A stretch of DNA of 64,000 bases from Anthopleura xanthogrammica (GCA_964019055.1 OZ025220.1:4609978-4673977), one strand, 5' to 3'. Shown: positions 45,553-57,494, counted from the stretch's first letter. Translations and numbers: made by a program. Notes: generated by a model from the letters alone, not told the origin.

Positions 45553-45802
45553 TAACAGACTGTAATCTAATTTTAATGTGCAACTGCACACGTTGGAAGA
45601 TAACAGACTGTAATATAATTTTAATGTGCTAATGCACAGGTTGGAAGATAACAGACTGCAGACTGTAATATAATTTTAGTGTGCTACTGAACACGTTGGA
45701 AGATAACAGACTGTAATATCATTATGATGTGCTACTGCACACGTTGGAAGATAACAGACTGTAATCTAATTTTAATGTGCTACTGCACACGTTGGAAGAT
45801 AA

Positions 45803-46000
45803 GGGACTGGTCATTATTTATCGAGAGGGGGGGGGGGCTGGTGCAAATAGGGGGTTGGCCAGCATTTATTATGCTCCACAAAGGACAGGGCTAATAGAGA
45901 CAAGGGGCACTTTAGGGGGAGGGGTCATGAAAATTTGTGCAAGTGAAAATCCAAAATACACCAGACCCCCCCCCCCTCTCGATAAATAATGACCAATCCT
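45803..46000. mobile_element. MITE copy 2 in satellite (TAA duplication)
   Basis: Near-identical to copy 1, with a shorter G-run and a few substitutions (for example AATAGAG for AAAAGAG). Same flanking TAA in the same satellite phase. Confidence 0.85.
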
Positions 46001-46250
46001 TAACAGACTGTAATATAATTTTAGTGTGCTAATGCACACGTTGGAAGATAACAGACTGTAATATAATTTTAATGTGCTAATGCACAGGTTGGAAGATAAC
46101 AGACTGCAGACTGTAATATAATTTTAGTGTGCTACTGAACACGTTGGAAGATAACAGACTGTAATATCATTATGATGTGCTACTGCACACGTTGGAAGAT
46201 AACAGACTGTAATCTAATTTTAATGTGCTACTGCACACGTTGGAAGATAA

Positions 46251-46452
46251 GGGACTGGTCATTATTTATCGAGAGGGGGGGGGGGGGGGGCTGGTGCAAA
46301 TAGGGGGTTGGCCAGCATTTATTATGCTCCACAAAGGACAGGGCTAAAAGAGACAAGGGGCACTTTAGGGGGAGGGGTCATGAAAATTTGTGTAAGTGAA
46401 AATCCAAAATGCACCAGACCCCCCCCCCTCTCGATAAATAATGACCAATCCT
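46251..46452. mobile_element. MITE copy 3 in satellite (TAA duplication)
   Basis: Matches copy 1 at the variant positions (AAAAGAG, TGTAAGTG) and differs mainly by a longer G-run. This suggests the copies amplified as pairs. Confidence 0.85.
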
Positions 46453-46654
46453 TAACAGACTGTAATCTAATTTTAATGTGCAACTGCACACGTTGGAAGA
46501 TAACAGACTGTAATATAATTTTAATGTGCTAATGCACAGGTTGGAAGATAACAGACTGCAGACTGTAATATAATTTTAGTGTGCTACTGAACACGTTGGA
46601 AGATAACAGACTGTAATATCATTATGATGTGCTACTGCACACGTTGGAAGATAA

Positions 46655-46851
46655 GGGACTGGTCATTATTTATCGAGAGGGGGGGGGGCTGGTGCAAATA
46701 GGGGGTTGGCCAGCATTTATTATGCTCCACAAAGGACAGGGCTAATAGAGACAAGGGGCACTTTAGGGGGAGGGGTCATGAAAATTTGTGCAAGTGAAAA
46801 TCCAAAATACACCAGACCCCCCCCCCCTCTCGATAAATAATGACCAATCCT
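46655..46851. mobile_element. MITE copy 4 in satellite (TAA duplication)
   Basis: Matches copy 2 at the variant positions (AATAGAG, TGCAAGTG). Copies 1/3 and 2/4 alternate, which points to duplication of a two-copy block. Confidence 0.85.
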
Positions 46852-47462
46852 TAACAGACTGTAATATAATTTTAGTGTGCTAATGCACAGGTTGGAAGAT
46901 AACAGACTGTAATATAATTTTAGTGTGCTAATGCACAGGTTGGAAGATAACAGACTGTAATATAATTTTAGTGTGCTAATGCACAGGTTGGAAGATAACA
47001 GACTGTAATATAATTTTAGTGTGCTACTGCACAGGTTGGAAGATAACAGACTGTAATATAATAATTTTAATGTGCTACTGCACACGTTGGAAGATAACAG
47101 ACTGTAATATAATAATTTTAATGTGCTACTGCACACGTTGGAAGATAACAGACTGTAATATAATTTTAGTGTGCTACTGAACACGTTGGAAGATAACAGA
47201 CTGTAATGTTATCATAATTAATGTGCTACTGCACATATTTAGAAAAAAATATAATTATTTTTCTTACCATCTAAAAAAGCATTTCCAACATTATGTATGA
47301 CCAAAAGCTATAAGTTTTCAAAGGACTATTGTGATATGTTTTTCATTTTTGCAATAAAAAATATGCTAACAGGTTATGAAATTTTTTTCATGAAATATGG
47401 TTGTAAGTTTGAATGAAATCATGAGATAAAAATATATATTTAGCTAAAATAAAAATGTTTAT

Positions 47463-48758
47463 TTAGCCAAAGTGTTGAGGATTACCATAATAGTTCCACT
47501 CACCAAAATGAAACTGCACAACTAACTGTCCACTGTTCTTTTTATAAACAAATGCAAAATCCTTTGAAGCTGATATTAATATCTTGACTTTATGATGATA
47601 TCTTGTTGTTCCTGTTAGAGTACGCCCAAAGAACTTCTTCACTTCCTTAATGGTCTGACCAGACAAACAAGCAAATAGTCGATGAACAAGATGATTGGAT
47701 ATCAAAGAAACTACTTCAGCTTTTTTGTTTTCGCCAAGATAACACTGAGGTTCAATAGCATTTAGGTCCCTCAACACTTGGCGCAAACAAAGAAACACAT
47801 AAATTGGAATGCTTCTTGTTATTTCTCCATAAAATGGCTTCCGTATCCCAACCTTTCTAGCAAGTCTCCTATAAATAGCACTAAGCCACATCCTTGACTC
47901 CTGATCTAGCACTGACCCCACATTAAGAGTTTGTGAACTCAGGTGTAGTGCAGCTACCTGGAGATCTAAACAACAAATACATTTTTTCAGATGATATTTT
48001 TGAGGAAGCAATTAAAATTTTTATAACCCTAAAAACCAAGGATATGAGCAGATTCATGAAATAAGAAATTTTATTCTCAGCTTGACTCGAGTACTATCCT
48101 TTTTTTAAATGATAAAAGAAACAGAATTCTGAATTAAGAAATGTTCCCCTTAGTTCATGTGACTGTAATTAATTATTATTTCAAGAACATTATTAATTTG
48201 AAATAAACTCGGGGCTCTTGAGTTGAGATATATTTTATTATTTAAGATCCAATACATCTCATTTTTTAAGTTTCAAACCTTCAAACTTATAACCACGATT
48301 TCTTATCTGAAGACCTTAAAATAAGAATCGTTTACTCGTATTGAGTTCGAATAACCTGAGAATAAGCTTAATCAAGTTTTGATAGGGACAAGCTTATTGC
48401 AAACCACATCGAAAACGATTTATTTACATATTTCTAAAAATCGTTCTAAATAATATCAATTGATTAAAAAAACAATAAATAAATGAAACTCACCTTCCTG
48501 TTCTGTAGAAGTAGTCAAGAACGACTGACGAACAATTGGGAGTAGAGTCTGTTTGGCGTTTTCACGAAAGAATTCGTTGTCACAACCTTCCCCTCCATCG
48601 AAAGTGTCAACCCACTGCTCTAACTTTAATTTCTGACAATCTATATTATCTTCCTCAACTTCTTCCTTCTCCTCCTCACTATCTGCATCTCCTTCCGCAT
48701 TTAACACCTGTTCTAAAACTTCCTCAACACTGAATCCGCCTCCACGTCTTGACGCCAT
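47463..48758 (-). CDS. Companion gene of the 8.6 kb element, two exons, intact
   Basis: Exon 1 (48758-48494) starts MASRRGGGFSVEEVLEQVLN, has an acidic tract (DADSEEEKEEVEED) and ends at a GTGAGT donor. Exon 2 (47965-47463) joins in frame after a TTGTTTAG acceptor and reads LQVAALHLSSQTLNVGSVLD, SRMWLSAIYRRLARKVGIRK, VFLCLRQVLRDLNAI, VSLISNHLVHRLFACLSGQT and IKEVKKFFGRTLTGTTRYHH before TAA. About 256 residues with no defects, while the large gene has a frameshift. The start lies about 90 bp from the right terminus, so its promoter must overlap the terminal repeat. I do not recognise the family; it is mainly helical. Confidence 0.7.
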
Positions 48759-48981
48759 CTTGTTTTAATTTCTAAATTTTAGTGCAATACCGCTGGCCAA
48801 AAAAAATGGCAAACAGTTCCGATTTTGGGGTCCAGCGCGCCCGCCGTGAACTGTTTGCATTCTGGAAATAATATGGTACAATGGTCAACATTCTCCTACA
48901 ATTCATCAAGGCAGAGTGAACAGGTAACTGGGATCTACACCTAGCTGCCACAGCCCATATGTTGCCTTAGTTTTTATTGCC

Positions 48982-50785
48982 ATGGACAGGCAGAACTACT
49001 CCAGGTTGAGGCCAGTTTATTTCGCCGAAATGAATCATCTTCGTGTTAAACACTCTGAAGTTCATCAACATTTTGTTGATGGGAACCACACTGTGAGCCG
49101 TTCTGACAATCAGCCATTCTCACAAGTATGGAGAGGTATGGCTCTAGAGCAATCTATCAACGCAGATTCAAAGTCCAAAGGTGGAATCGTTGGCATTATG
49201 CTGAGCCAGTCTGCGCATCGGTTACAATGGCCCTCAAGGAAATGTATGCTATTCGCGATGAACTAACCAAGAGTTTGCTTAAAAGTACCGAGAAAGGGAA
49301 ACGACAGATGACTGATTTTATTAAAGATCGTCTCAATACCAACAAAGTCAGTTTTTGGGAACCTGTAAGGCCGCTGAAGGTAAAGACCTTTGGATCGATG
49401 AAGAAGAAAATCCAAGTCAGAGCAACAGATGAAAAAGTGGTCACAGTCAAAGCAGAGCGAAACCTGTTTGGGCATCTACTCATCCCTGCTAATGCAAGAG
49501 ACAAAAATCTAAGGGATGTTACGGCTTATGAACTTTCTCCAGTACCATTTTCAACTGTGCACTGTGATAGAAGTCTCAGAAAAACCAACAAGAGTGGCCT
49601 TTTCTCTATTTTGGAAAAGAATGTTTCCGTGGCTGCAAGACTACCATCGCCGAGTCTAGAAACTACTTCAGTTCACTTGATAGATGGTATGGTTTTAGTA
49701 CACATGGTAAAGACTGGTGGGGCAAGCACCTACGGTGAATTGGCAAACAAGTACTTTTCTATCACTACAGAACCACTCTCGCAGAACAGCTGTAATCGAC
49801 TAGACATTGTATTTGGTCAGTATTGGGACAAGTCCATCAAATCCTGTGAGCGTTCAAGACATTAATGATCCAGGGCATTGGAAGGGAAAATAAACAGTCC
49901 ATCTACTCCAATTCCAAAATAATGGGTAATAGGGTACGTAGCCAATCCTTTAAACAAAACCAATCTATGCCTTTTTTTGACCAAAGCGTTTATCGTATTC
50001 TTTCTGTGAAGAAATAGGCTGCAAGGAATTGTAGTTTCGGACAGGAGTTAAAGACCATCTCCACTTCATTCCTGTTCATGAAGTTTCTAACAACATTGTC
50101 AAGAAAATGTGCAAAGCTCTTCCTGCATTCCATGCTTTGACCGGATGCAGCTCAACAAGTGATTTTGTTGGAGTTGGGAAAAAGAGGGGCTAGGATATCT
50201 TAAGCCAATGTGAACGCAGCAGGAAAGTATGTCACTACTAGGACAACAACCCAACCTTACCGAGGAGATGATAGAACAATGCACCAGCTTTGTTATCAGT
50301 TTGTACCCATCCACAAATCGAATTCCAGCTACCATGGATGAACTTAGGTACATTATGTTCTGTCAGAAAAAGCAGAAAAGTAAAATGCTACCACAAACGT
50401 CGGACAGCCTTTGCCAGCACTTGAAGAGGGTGAATTACCAGACCTTAGTTTGGAGGAAATCACTAGTCTGAACTCAGGAGCTTCCACAACCCCAATGCCA
50501 TAGCTGGAAGGACGAAGATGGCCCATTAGTATCCGTTCTGATGACAAAGGAACCTGCGTCTAGAAGTATTCTGGAACTGACAACATGTAGCTGCAAGAAG
50601 TCAACATGCAGGAGCAACTTTTCTTGTACTAACAATGGTCTATGCTGTACAGAACCTTGCTTTTGTATGGCGGACAATGAAACATGCATGAATCCTAATG
50701 GTAACTTGCTTCTTTTTAAAAAAAACTCTGAATCGAAAGACTCCGATTTTGAGGAAGAGGACAAGATGACCTGTATTTGGTAAGT
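48982..50785 (+). pseudogene. C-terminal part of the CXC-tailed gene, frameshifted
   Basis: Pieces in order: RPVYFAEMNHLRVKHSEVHQ, ALKEMYAIRDELTKSLLKST, ERNLFGHLLIPANARDKNLR, TSVHLIDGMVLVHMVKTGGA, NRLDIVFGQYWDKSIKSCER; then KMCKALPAFHALTGCSSTSD and FVGVGKKRG, then LTEEMIEQCTSFVISLYPST, MDELRYIMFCQKKQ, QELPQPQCHSW and a Cys-rich tail, LELTTCSCKKSTCRSNFSCT with further CC/CxC pairs resembling a Tesmin/TSO1 CXC motif. Several stops and shifts separate them. The order and spacing fit one long protein whose start is at 39616, now split by the 8.6 kb element. Confidence 0.6.
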
Positions 50786-50794
50786 TGATATAAA

Positions 50795-51045
50795 TCCCAA
50801 AGAAATTTTGTTCTAGCGGAACAGTTTTCCTACAAATTAATTCCTAAAGCATAGTTTAAGAGTATAGCCTCGTTTTCATGCTATGATATTTTTGCTTAAA
50901 CGTAGCTTAATGCTTTTTCTTAATTAAGATAGATGTAAAACGAGATTTGGTCTGGCAAATGACGAATAATCGTTAAATAAGTGAGCTTATTTGACCAACC
51001 TCATTTCCATGCTGTAAAAAAGTCCCCTTATCTCGAAACTGCTAC
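50795..51045. repeat. Inverted copy of the dispersed repeat at 29945-30400
   Basis: AGTTTAAGAGTATAGCCTCG and TTAATTCCTAAAGCAT are reverse complements of the other copy. It starts right after a GTAAGT donor-like site at the end of the CXC tail. Confidence 0.65.
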
Positions 51046-51540
51046 CACTTTTCGACTCCACGAACGAAGAAGATAAAGAAACTAGCAGTGGCACCAGCAG
51101 CGACGACGACGAAAGTGTTGTCAACTTACTGCTGTGTTCATCTACCATACCAAACGACACCACATTTGGAAGGGCCCTATTGGCCTTTCAGACGCATCTT
51201 CGGTCACCGTCAGGTTAAATACAAGATTGTTTATTTTGCGAGGCATGCATATTAACTAATAAGGTCATGTAACAATGTATTCCTACTATAGGTGGACGAA
51301 AAAACGAGCTATCCAAAAAGATGCTAAACATGTGTAGGGAGTTTATGGAAAGGTATTTGTCTTATGTTACTTTTTTCTATCTTATCTTAAGGATCCCTGG
51401 AACATACAGCAAGGGTTGCTTACAAATGATATTTGGACAGGCTTTCCTGAGCCCCAGCTCCAACACATCCAGCAGTCTTATGACACCGATTAGTTATGCC
51501 TCTGTTTCTCCATAATTATTTCATGGTAGACTTCATCACA
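51046..51540. other. Possible exon scraps, no gene called
   Basis: An acidic frame, EEDKETSSGTSSDDDESVVN, followed by FGRALLAFQTHLRSPSG is seen at about 51060-51215. Nothing in it is recognised. The rest has no conserved frame. Confidence 0.3.
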
Positions 51541-51753
51541 AACACTTAACTAAGGTAAAATGTGCTTATTTACGCAAAATAGAGTTGATTTGGACCTTCT
51601 CTGACGTAACTGGAGTATACGTGATTTTCAAAGTATATCCATTGACTTTTTCCGTGAAAATGTGATTTTTTCCACACAGTGTGACTTCTTCCACACAGTG
51701 TGACTTCTTCCACGTGTGACTGTGAAAACTTCCTCAATAATAATGATAATAAT

Positions 51754-51756
51754 AAT

Positions 51757-51852
<96 letters not shown>

Positions 51853-51866
51853 AATAATAATAATAA
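51754..51866. repeat. AAC/AAT trinucleotide microsatellite
   Basis: About 30 AAC units followed by AAT units, immediately 5' of the R2-type LINE remnant. Long frames across it are low-complexity. Confidence 0.95.
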
Positions 51867-51984
51867 CAAGGTTAACGCTCGTTTGGCTCCGTATTTTTCT
51901 CTTGTTTTTATACTTCTTTAACAATCTTCTGCTGATTGTTAGACATACAGCTACAGTAAGCATAAGCATACAATAAGCATACAA

Positions 51985-54782
51985 TAAGCATACAGTATTT
52001 AGGAAAAAGCTGGTAGACCAAGTCAAAGCTGTCGACAGTGTGCTGCGAACTATTCCTACGAATGATATTACAGAGACAAACGACCTTGTGTATGCGGCTG
52101 CTGCTGTGGTAACTGAAAGAGTGGGAGTGAAGCTCAAAAAGAAAAGGAAGAATTGAGAACCACTCTGGAAAAGAAGGCTACAACGACAGATTAGCGAGAT
52201 GAGAAGGGGCTTAAGCAGACTTCAACAAATCAACATCCAAAAAGCTGGGACTTCTCGAAAGATGGAACGGCTAGAGCGAAAGTATAATGTCAGAGGTAAA
52301 GGATTGAAAGTGGTAATTGAAGAGCTGAAACAAAGGATCAAAGCCAAGGCAAGTAAAGTGAAGCGCTATGGGGAAGGAATAAGACAGTATCGGCAAAACA
52401 GATTATTTACAACAAATCAAAAGCAATTTTACAAAGAAATTGATGAACAAAGGCAGGAACAAGCACCACCAAATGCTGAGGAAAGTTTAGAGTTTTTGGG
52501 ACAGCTGTGGAGCAATAAAGCAGAACACAAGAAGGACGCCGAATGGCTGAGGAAGGCAACGAATGACCAGCATGTAGTCCAGCAGCCAGAAATCACCATC
52601 ACACCAAAGAAAATCAAACATCAGCTGAGGAAAATGAGCAACTGGAAATCACCAGGTCTGGATAATGTACATGGGTTCTGGTTGAAAAACTTCGTGAGTT
52701 TGCATGAAAGAATAGCTGCACAGCTACAAGTCTGTTTAACATCACAAACTACCCCAGAATGGATGGTTAAAGGAAGAACAGTGCTCATCATGAAAGACCC
52801 TGATAAAGGCAACATCCCGTCTAATTACCGTCCAATCACATGCCTTCCCTTGATGTGGAAACTTTTAACGGGGGTGATATCAGAAGATCTCTGCTGCCAC
52901 CTGATCGACAACAAATTGCTACCAGACGAGCAGAAAGGTTGCAGAAAGAACAGCCGGGGGACGAAAGATCAACTAAGCATTGACAAGGCCTTACTGAGGG
53001 ATTGCAAGAAAAGAAAGACCAATTTAGCTATGGCGTGGATTGACTACAAGAAAGTGTATGACTCTGTTCCACATTCGTGGATAATAGAGTCGTTAGAGTT
53101 GATTGGTGTAGCTGATAATGTGAAAGCTTTATTGGAGAAAAGCATGCCATTATGGAGGACAACCCTAACATCGAATGGAAAAATGCTTGGAGAAGTGGAG
53201 TTCAAGAGAGGAATATTCCAAGGAGACTCACTATCTCCACTACTATTCGTGATCGCACTAATACCTTTGACCGATATACTCAGAAACACCCAAGCTGGCT
53301 ATAAGATCAGTAAAAGCGAGGAAAAGATCAATCACTTACTATTCATGGACGATCTCAAACTCTATAGTAAGAATGAAATTGCCTCGTCCAAACAGTGCGC
53401 ATATTCAGTGACGACATTGGTATGGACTTTGGAATTTCTAAATGTGCAGTACTGGTCATGAATAGAGGTAAGAAGATCAAGAGTGATGGAATTGCTCTTC
53501 CAGATGGGAGAAAGCTTATATCGTTAGAAGAAAATGATGATTGTTATAAGTACTTGGGCGTACTGGAAGCTAATGATGTTCTACATTTAGAAATGAAGGA
53601 AAAGCTACGAGTTGAATATAAGGGAAGGCTGAGAAAACTCCTTAAGTCGAAGCTGAATGGAGGTAACCTCATGAAAGCAATCAATACGTGGGCTGTATCA
53701 TCGATTCGCTACAGCGGAGGAATAGTCAATTGGACCAAGAATGATCTGCAAGAAATGGATCGAAAAACTAGAAAGCTGTTATGCATGTATGGAGCTCTTC
53801 ATCCCAGGTCGTGTCAACCGTATCTATTTACCAAGAACTGAGGGAGGGCGTGGCCTTATCAGTATTGAAGACTGTATCGGAATGGAAGAAGGAAGCCTCA
53901 CACAGTATATTAAGAACAGCCAAGAAAGGTTGTTGATTGCAGTTTCTAAAATAGAAAAACATGCACCAGCGGAAAAAACCAAAGGATTACAAGCAAAGAA
54001 AGAGAGACCAAAGGTGGGAAGAAATAATGACGAAACCCCTACAGAGGCAGTACCATCAGCAAATCAAGGATGTGGCTGATAAGGAGACGTGGAATTGGCT
54101 GAAAGTCGGTGATCTGAAGAGAGAAACTGAAGGGCTAATCATTGCTGCTCAAGACCAAGCTATAAGAACTAACGCCATAAAGGCTAAAATCGAAAATCAA
54201 GAAGTGTCTGAAAAGTGCAGAATGTGTGGCACATATGAGGAAACTGTAGAACATATTATTTGTGCCTGCAGTAAACTTGCACAGATAGAGTACAAGCGTC
54301 GGCACGACACACTTGCTGGACTACTGCACTGGGAATTTTGCAAGAAATATGGATTACCTTGTTGTGACAAATGCTATGAACATGATCCTGATAGTGTAAT
54401 GGAGAACCATGAAGTGAAGTTGCTGTGGGACTTTACCATCCAGACAGATAGGATAATCCAGGCTAGGCGTCCGGATATAGTTCTGGTTGAGAAGGAATTG
54501 AACAAAACCTGGATTATCGATGTAGCTGTGCCTGCTGACAGAAGGATTGAAATCAAAGAGCTTGAGAAGATAGAAAAATACCAGGACCTTGCCAGAGAAC
54601 TAGAAAAGATATGGAAAACAAAGGTCAAAGTAGTACCAGTAGTAGTGGGAAGTTTAGGCTCAGTGTCGAAGAGACTGAAGGAATATGTAACTATGTTAGG
54701 CATAAGTAACAGGATAACAACACTTCAGCAATCCGCAATTTTAGGAACTGCCAGAATACTAAGGAAAGTCTTGGAACTTTAA
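51985..54782 (+). pseudogene. R2/NeSL-type LINE: reverse transcriptase and restriction-like endonuclease
   Basis: The 5' part (KLVDQVKAVDSVLRTI, then ISEMRRGLSRLQQINIQKAG) leads to an RT with KMSNWKSPGLDNVHGFWLKN, NYRPITCLPLMWKLLTGVIS, QKGCRKNSRGTKDQL, MAWIDYKKVYDSVPHSWI, GIFQGDSLSPLLFVIALIPL and the catalytic HLLFMDDLKLYSK. After frameshifts near 53390-53460, 53830 and 53970 come a CCHC finger (CRMCGTYEETVEHIICAC) and a PD-(D/E)xK endonuclease (ARRPDIVLVEKELNKTWIID). RT followed by a C-terminal restriction-like nuclease defines the R2-type clade. Multiple shifts make it inactive. The N-terminal zinc fingers are missing. Confidence 0.88.
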
Positions 54783-54968
54783 GGAAAAAAAAAAGGGGGG
54801 GGGGGCGGATAAAAGAAAGGAAAAGAAAAAGTCAAGCAGCATTGTATCAATAGGTTAAAGGTTTCGGTTAGGTTTTGAAATGTCAGTTTGAAGACTTAGG
54901 TCCTGGGAAAAGACCTGACTAGTAATTTTACCAGGGAAAATTCATATTATATCAATTTTTTCTGAGGT

Positions 54969-54971
54969 TAA

Positions 54972-55005
<34 letters not shown>

Positions 55006-55420
55006 TTAATATAGTTTATTTCGGCCACTTGCAGTTGGAGAAAACTGAATTGCTGGCTGATACAATATGGATAATGCAAGATAATCATATAAAATCATAA
55101 ATAAATAAGTCTTTAATAATAACTTAAAGGTGCCAATAGTAGCTGCTTGTATTATAGACAAAGGTAGTCTATTCCATAATATTGTAGCAGCGATCATAAA
55201 CGCACATAGCCCATTGTCTTCTTAGTACTTAGTGAATTTCTAGTTAATAAAGTACCGTTACTATTACGGCGCAAATTATACTTGGACATTGGTAGAACTG
55301 TATTAACTCTGAAAGGTACTTAGGGGCTTATCTTAATAACTTTATAAGTGATAAGTAACCATTTGAATTCTATGCACACACGCACTGGCAACCAGTACAG
55401 CTCCTTAAGAGTGGCTGTCC
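54969..55420 (-). mobile_element. 5'-truncated CR1-like LINE 3' end
   Basis: Minus-strand frame AATILWNRLPLSIIQAATIG then TFKLLLKTYLFMIL is the conserved post-RT tail. The AAT repeat at 54969-55003 is its 3' tail in this orientation and also abuts the R2 3' UTR. Confidence 0.7.
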
Positions 55421-57200
55421 GTAAATATCGACTATGATCGAAAAAAAAAAAATTTCACAAATTTTTTTTCCTTTACCAGAAGATTGCATTAGTTGAGGTG
55501 ATGCTCAGGGAAAATATCAGTGTCGAAAGACAACCTTGTCGAAAAATGAATTTTTTGGTTTTGCCCCTTCCAGACGGGTTTTCAAGGGTCAAAAGTACAC
55601 CTCGTTATAAACTCTCTAAAAAGTTCCATTTTCGTTTAAACTAAAAACTAATACAATAGTGTGATAGATCAGATAATGGTCAATGTTCACACTAAAAAAT
55701 TGTTGTAATTGAAGTATAATTTATTATTTAATGATTTTTTTAAGTTTGACATTTTTTCAGTACAAAAATATTCATCAAAATCAGGGCATCTTTTTGTTCA
55801 TTTCTACATCTCCTATGGATTCAAAACTATATCCAGGTGAAAGAGCATTGTTTCGTCTACAAGAAAATGCAATAATATTTTTGGGCTACTCAAATTATGT
55901 AACACGAGAGCTCACAACGTAAGCTGCTCTGTGGTCAAATTTAGCGACAAACTCACGGTACTTGGGTCACGCAATGGATATTGAATCACGGGCGCCAGAG
56001 TTACCTCCTCGTTTGGATTAAAACTAACGCTTTATTTTGTTTCCAACGGTCGAATAAATCTGCTTCGGTACGGCTGACCTTTAGCAGTGAATAAACATCT
56101 AGCTCCGATTTCAATCTCGTGATGTTTGTCTGTTTAATATTAAGAACCGATCGTGGGTCACAGTAATGACAGATTTTCCAGTTGAATGAACGCAAATTGG
56201 CGACAAAACACATGAAGGTTCATTGTTATACATCTTCAATAATGAATAATGGAATAAAGAACTTGGGTTTGCTGTTTCTGGCTCTAAAAACACATGTACG
56301 GACGTTGTTATGTTGTTGTCACCAATGTCGGTTTTGCATTTTAACATGCAATATTGATCAAAGTTTGCTTTTAATTTCTACGGCTGGTGAGTCTTCCTTA
56401 CTCCTATAATGCATCCTAAACCCATCTCCTGATATCTTAACATGATATTTGGTATACAGGCAATAATTTAAAGTAAGCAAGAATGATGCGAAAACTTGCA
56501 AGCTAATTCCGATTTGTGAAAGCGTGACACCGTTACACACAGGATGCCCAGTCAGTATTATCAAATACTTTTTTTTTTTTTTAATTATACTTTTTGATTT
56601 TTTTAATTATACTCTTTTACTCTTTTTGATATATGGGTGGACATGTCCATGTGGGAGTCGAACCAAGCTCCTAAGTTCCTTGCATATGGCTGCAACGTCA
56701 GCTTCACCAACCTTGATGCAGTTAATGGTTACCTTGGCCAGCTGTTTACTGCTGCCGATCAGTAGGAACTAGAAGTGAAGTGAAGTGAACTTAAGAGCAA
56801 CTGTCTGTAAAAATCGAGAATCGTTCGACAGTTGTAAAAATTTTGATTTCTTTATACTTTACCCAAAAGACCCTTAGGGTAAACTATTTTCGAAAAAAAC
56901 ATTTAAAGGTTTGGCCGATTTTTATTTTTGGCGAAATCGAGAAAAGTTTAAATTTCCGTCCGAGCATGTCTGGCGGCCTTCGAAATGCGTGAAAAATGGT
57001 GCATCTTTGATAACCGCTCACGACCGATTGAAACCCCGTTCGAAATTGAAAAACTTCTAACTGATTTATCTATTATTAATCTATGAACAGACTTAATTTG
57101 AGCTATACTACGGTGGCCCTGAAGGGACATAGATGTTTTTTATTCGAGGTTGATGGTTTTTTAAAACGCTCAACATTTTTCTTTTTCAAACTCAATTCTT
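55421..57200. other. Spacer without supported gene
   Basis: No frame with recognisable motifs. CTTAAGAGTGGCTGTCCGTA near 55408 and CTTAAGAGCAACTGTCTGTA near 56791 are related direct copies of what may be one element end. TACGGTGGCCCTGAAGGG near 57108 resembles the end of the MITE at 23128-23331. Confidence 0.4.
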
Positions 57201-57214
57201 TTTAAAACCTCAAC

Positions 57215-57494
57215 TTTTTTTTTTTCAAAACTATACTTTTTTTTTTTCAAAACTATATATTTTTTTTCGAAACTATACTTTTTTTTTGAAAACTATACTT
57301 TTTTTTCAAAACTATACTTTTTTTTTCAAAACTATACTTTTTTTTCAAAACCATACTTTTTTTTTCAAAACTATACTATTTTTTTCAAAACTATATTATT
57401 TTTTTCAAAACTATACTTTTTTTTTCAAAACTATACTTTTTTTTCAAAACCATACTTTTTTTTTCAAAGCAATACTTTTTTTTTCAAAACCATA
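57215..57494. repeat. Minisatellite of CAAAACTATACTTTTTTT units
   Basis: About 14 units of roughly 18-19 bp with small changes in T-run length. It ends about 40 bp before the first exon of the SAM-HECT gene, so it sits in the promoter-proximal region. Confidence 0.9.

Larger units (their letters stand above)
45230..47240. repeat. 48 bp satellite array with four co-amplified MITE copies
   Basis: The unit is about 48 bp, with blocks CACGTTGGAAGATAACAGAC and TGTAATATAATTTTAGTGTG. Four MITE copies are embedded in the array. The gap between successive copies is 250, 250 and 202 bp, so the last gap is one unit shorter. Frames across the array are simple-repeat translations, not genes. The array lies between the tails of the two genes of the 8.6 kb element. 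Confidence 0.92.
40243..48848. mobile_element. 8.6 kb two-gene element with CAC/GTG ends and AAC duplication, family unassigned
   Basis: The left end CACGGCGGGCGCGC continues through GACCCCAGAATCGGAACTGT; the right end read inward is the same over about 41 bp with three mismatches. Exact AAC copies flank it (40240-42 and 48849-51). CAC termini plus a 3 bp duplication are hallmarks of the CMC (CACTA/Mirage/Chapaev) group. Inside are a large rightward gene (40699-44182), a leftward two-exon gene (47463-48758), and between their tails a satellite array. The large protein does not look like a standard TNP2 transposase. Confidence 0.85.

Noticed and set aside
46720..47184. Long minus-strand frame with a repeated SSTLKLYYSLLSSN-type peptide
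   Set aside because: It is the translation of the 48 bp satellite, whose unit length is a multiple of three; no start context, splice sites or variation pattern supports a protein.
51570..52137. Poly-Leu, poly-Val and poly-Asn frames
   Set aside because: They cross the AAC/AAT microsatellite and have no conserved flanks.
56640..56720. Minus-strand GGTTCGACTCCCAC resembling a tRNA T-arm
   Set aside because: The stem around the TTCGA loop does not pair properly, and no A-box or cloverleaf could be drawn.
56788..57125. Possible element between CTTAAGAGCAACTGTCTGTA and TACGGTGGCCCTGAAGG
   Set aside because: The ends pair only loosely and no target duplication is visible; left as unassigned spacer.
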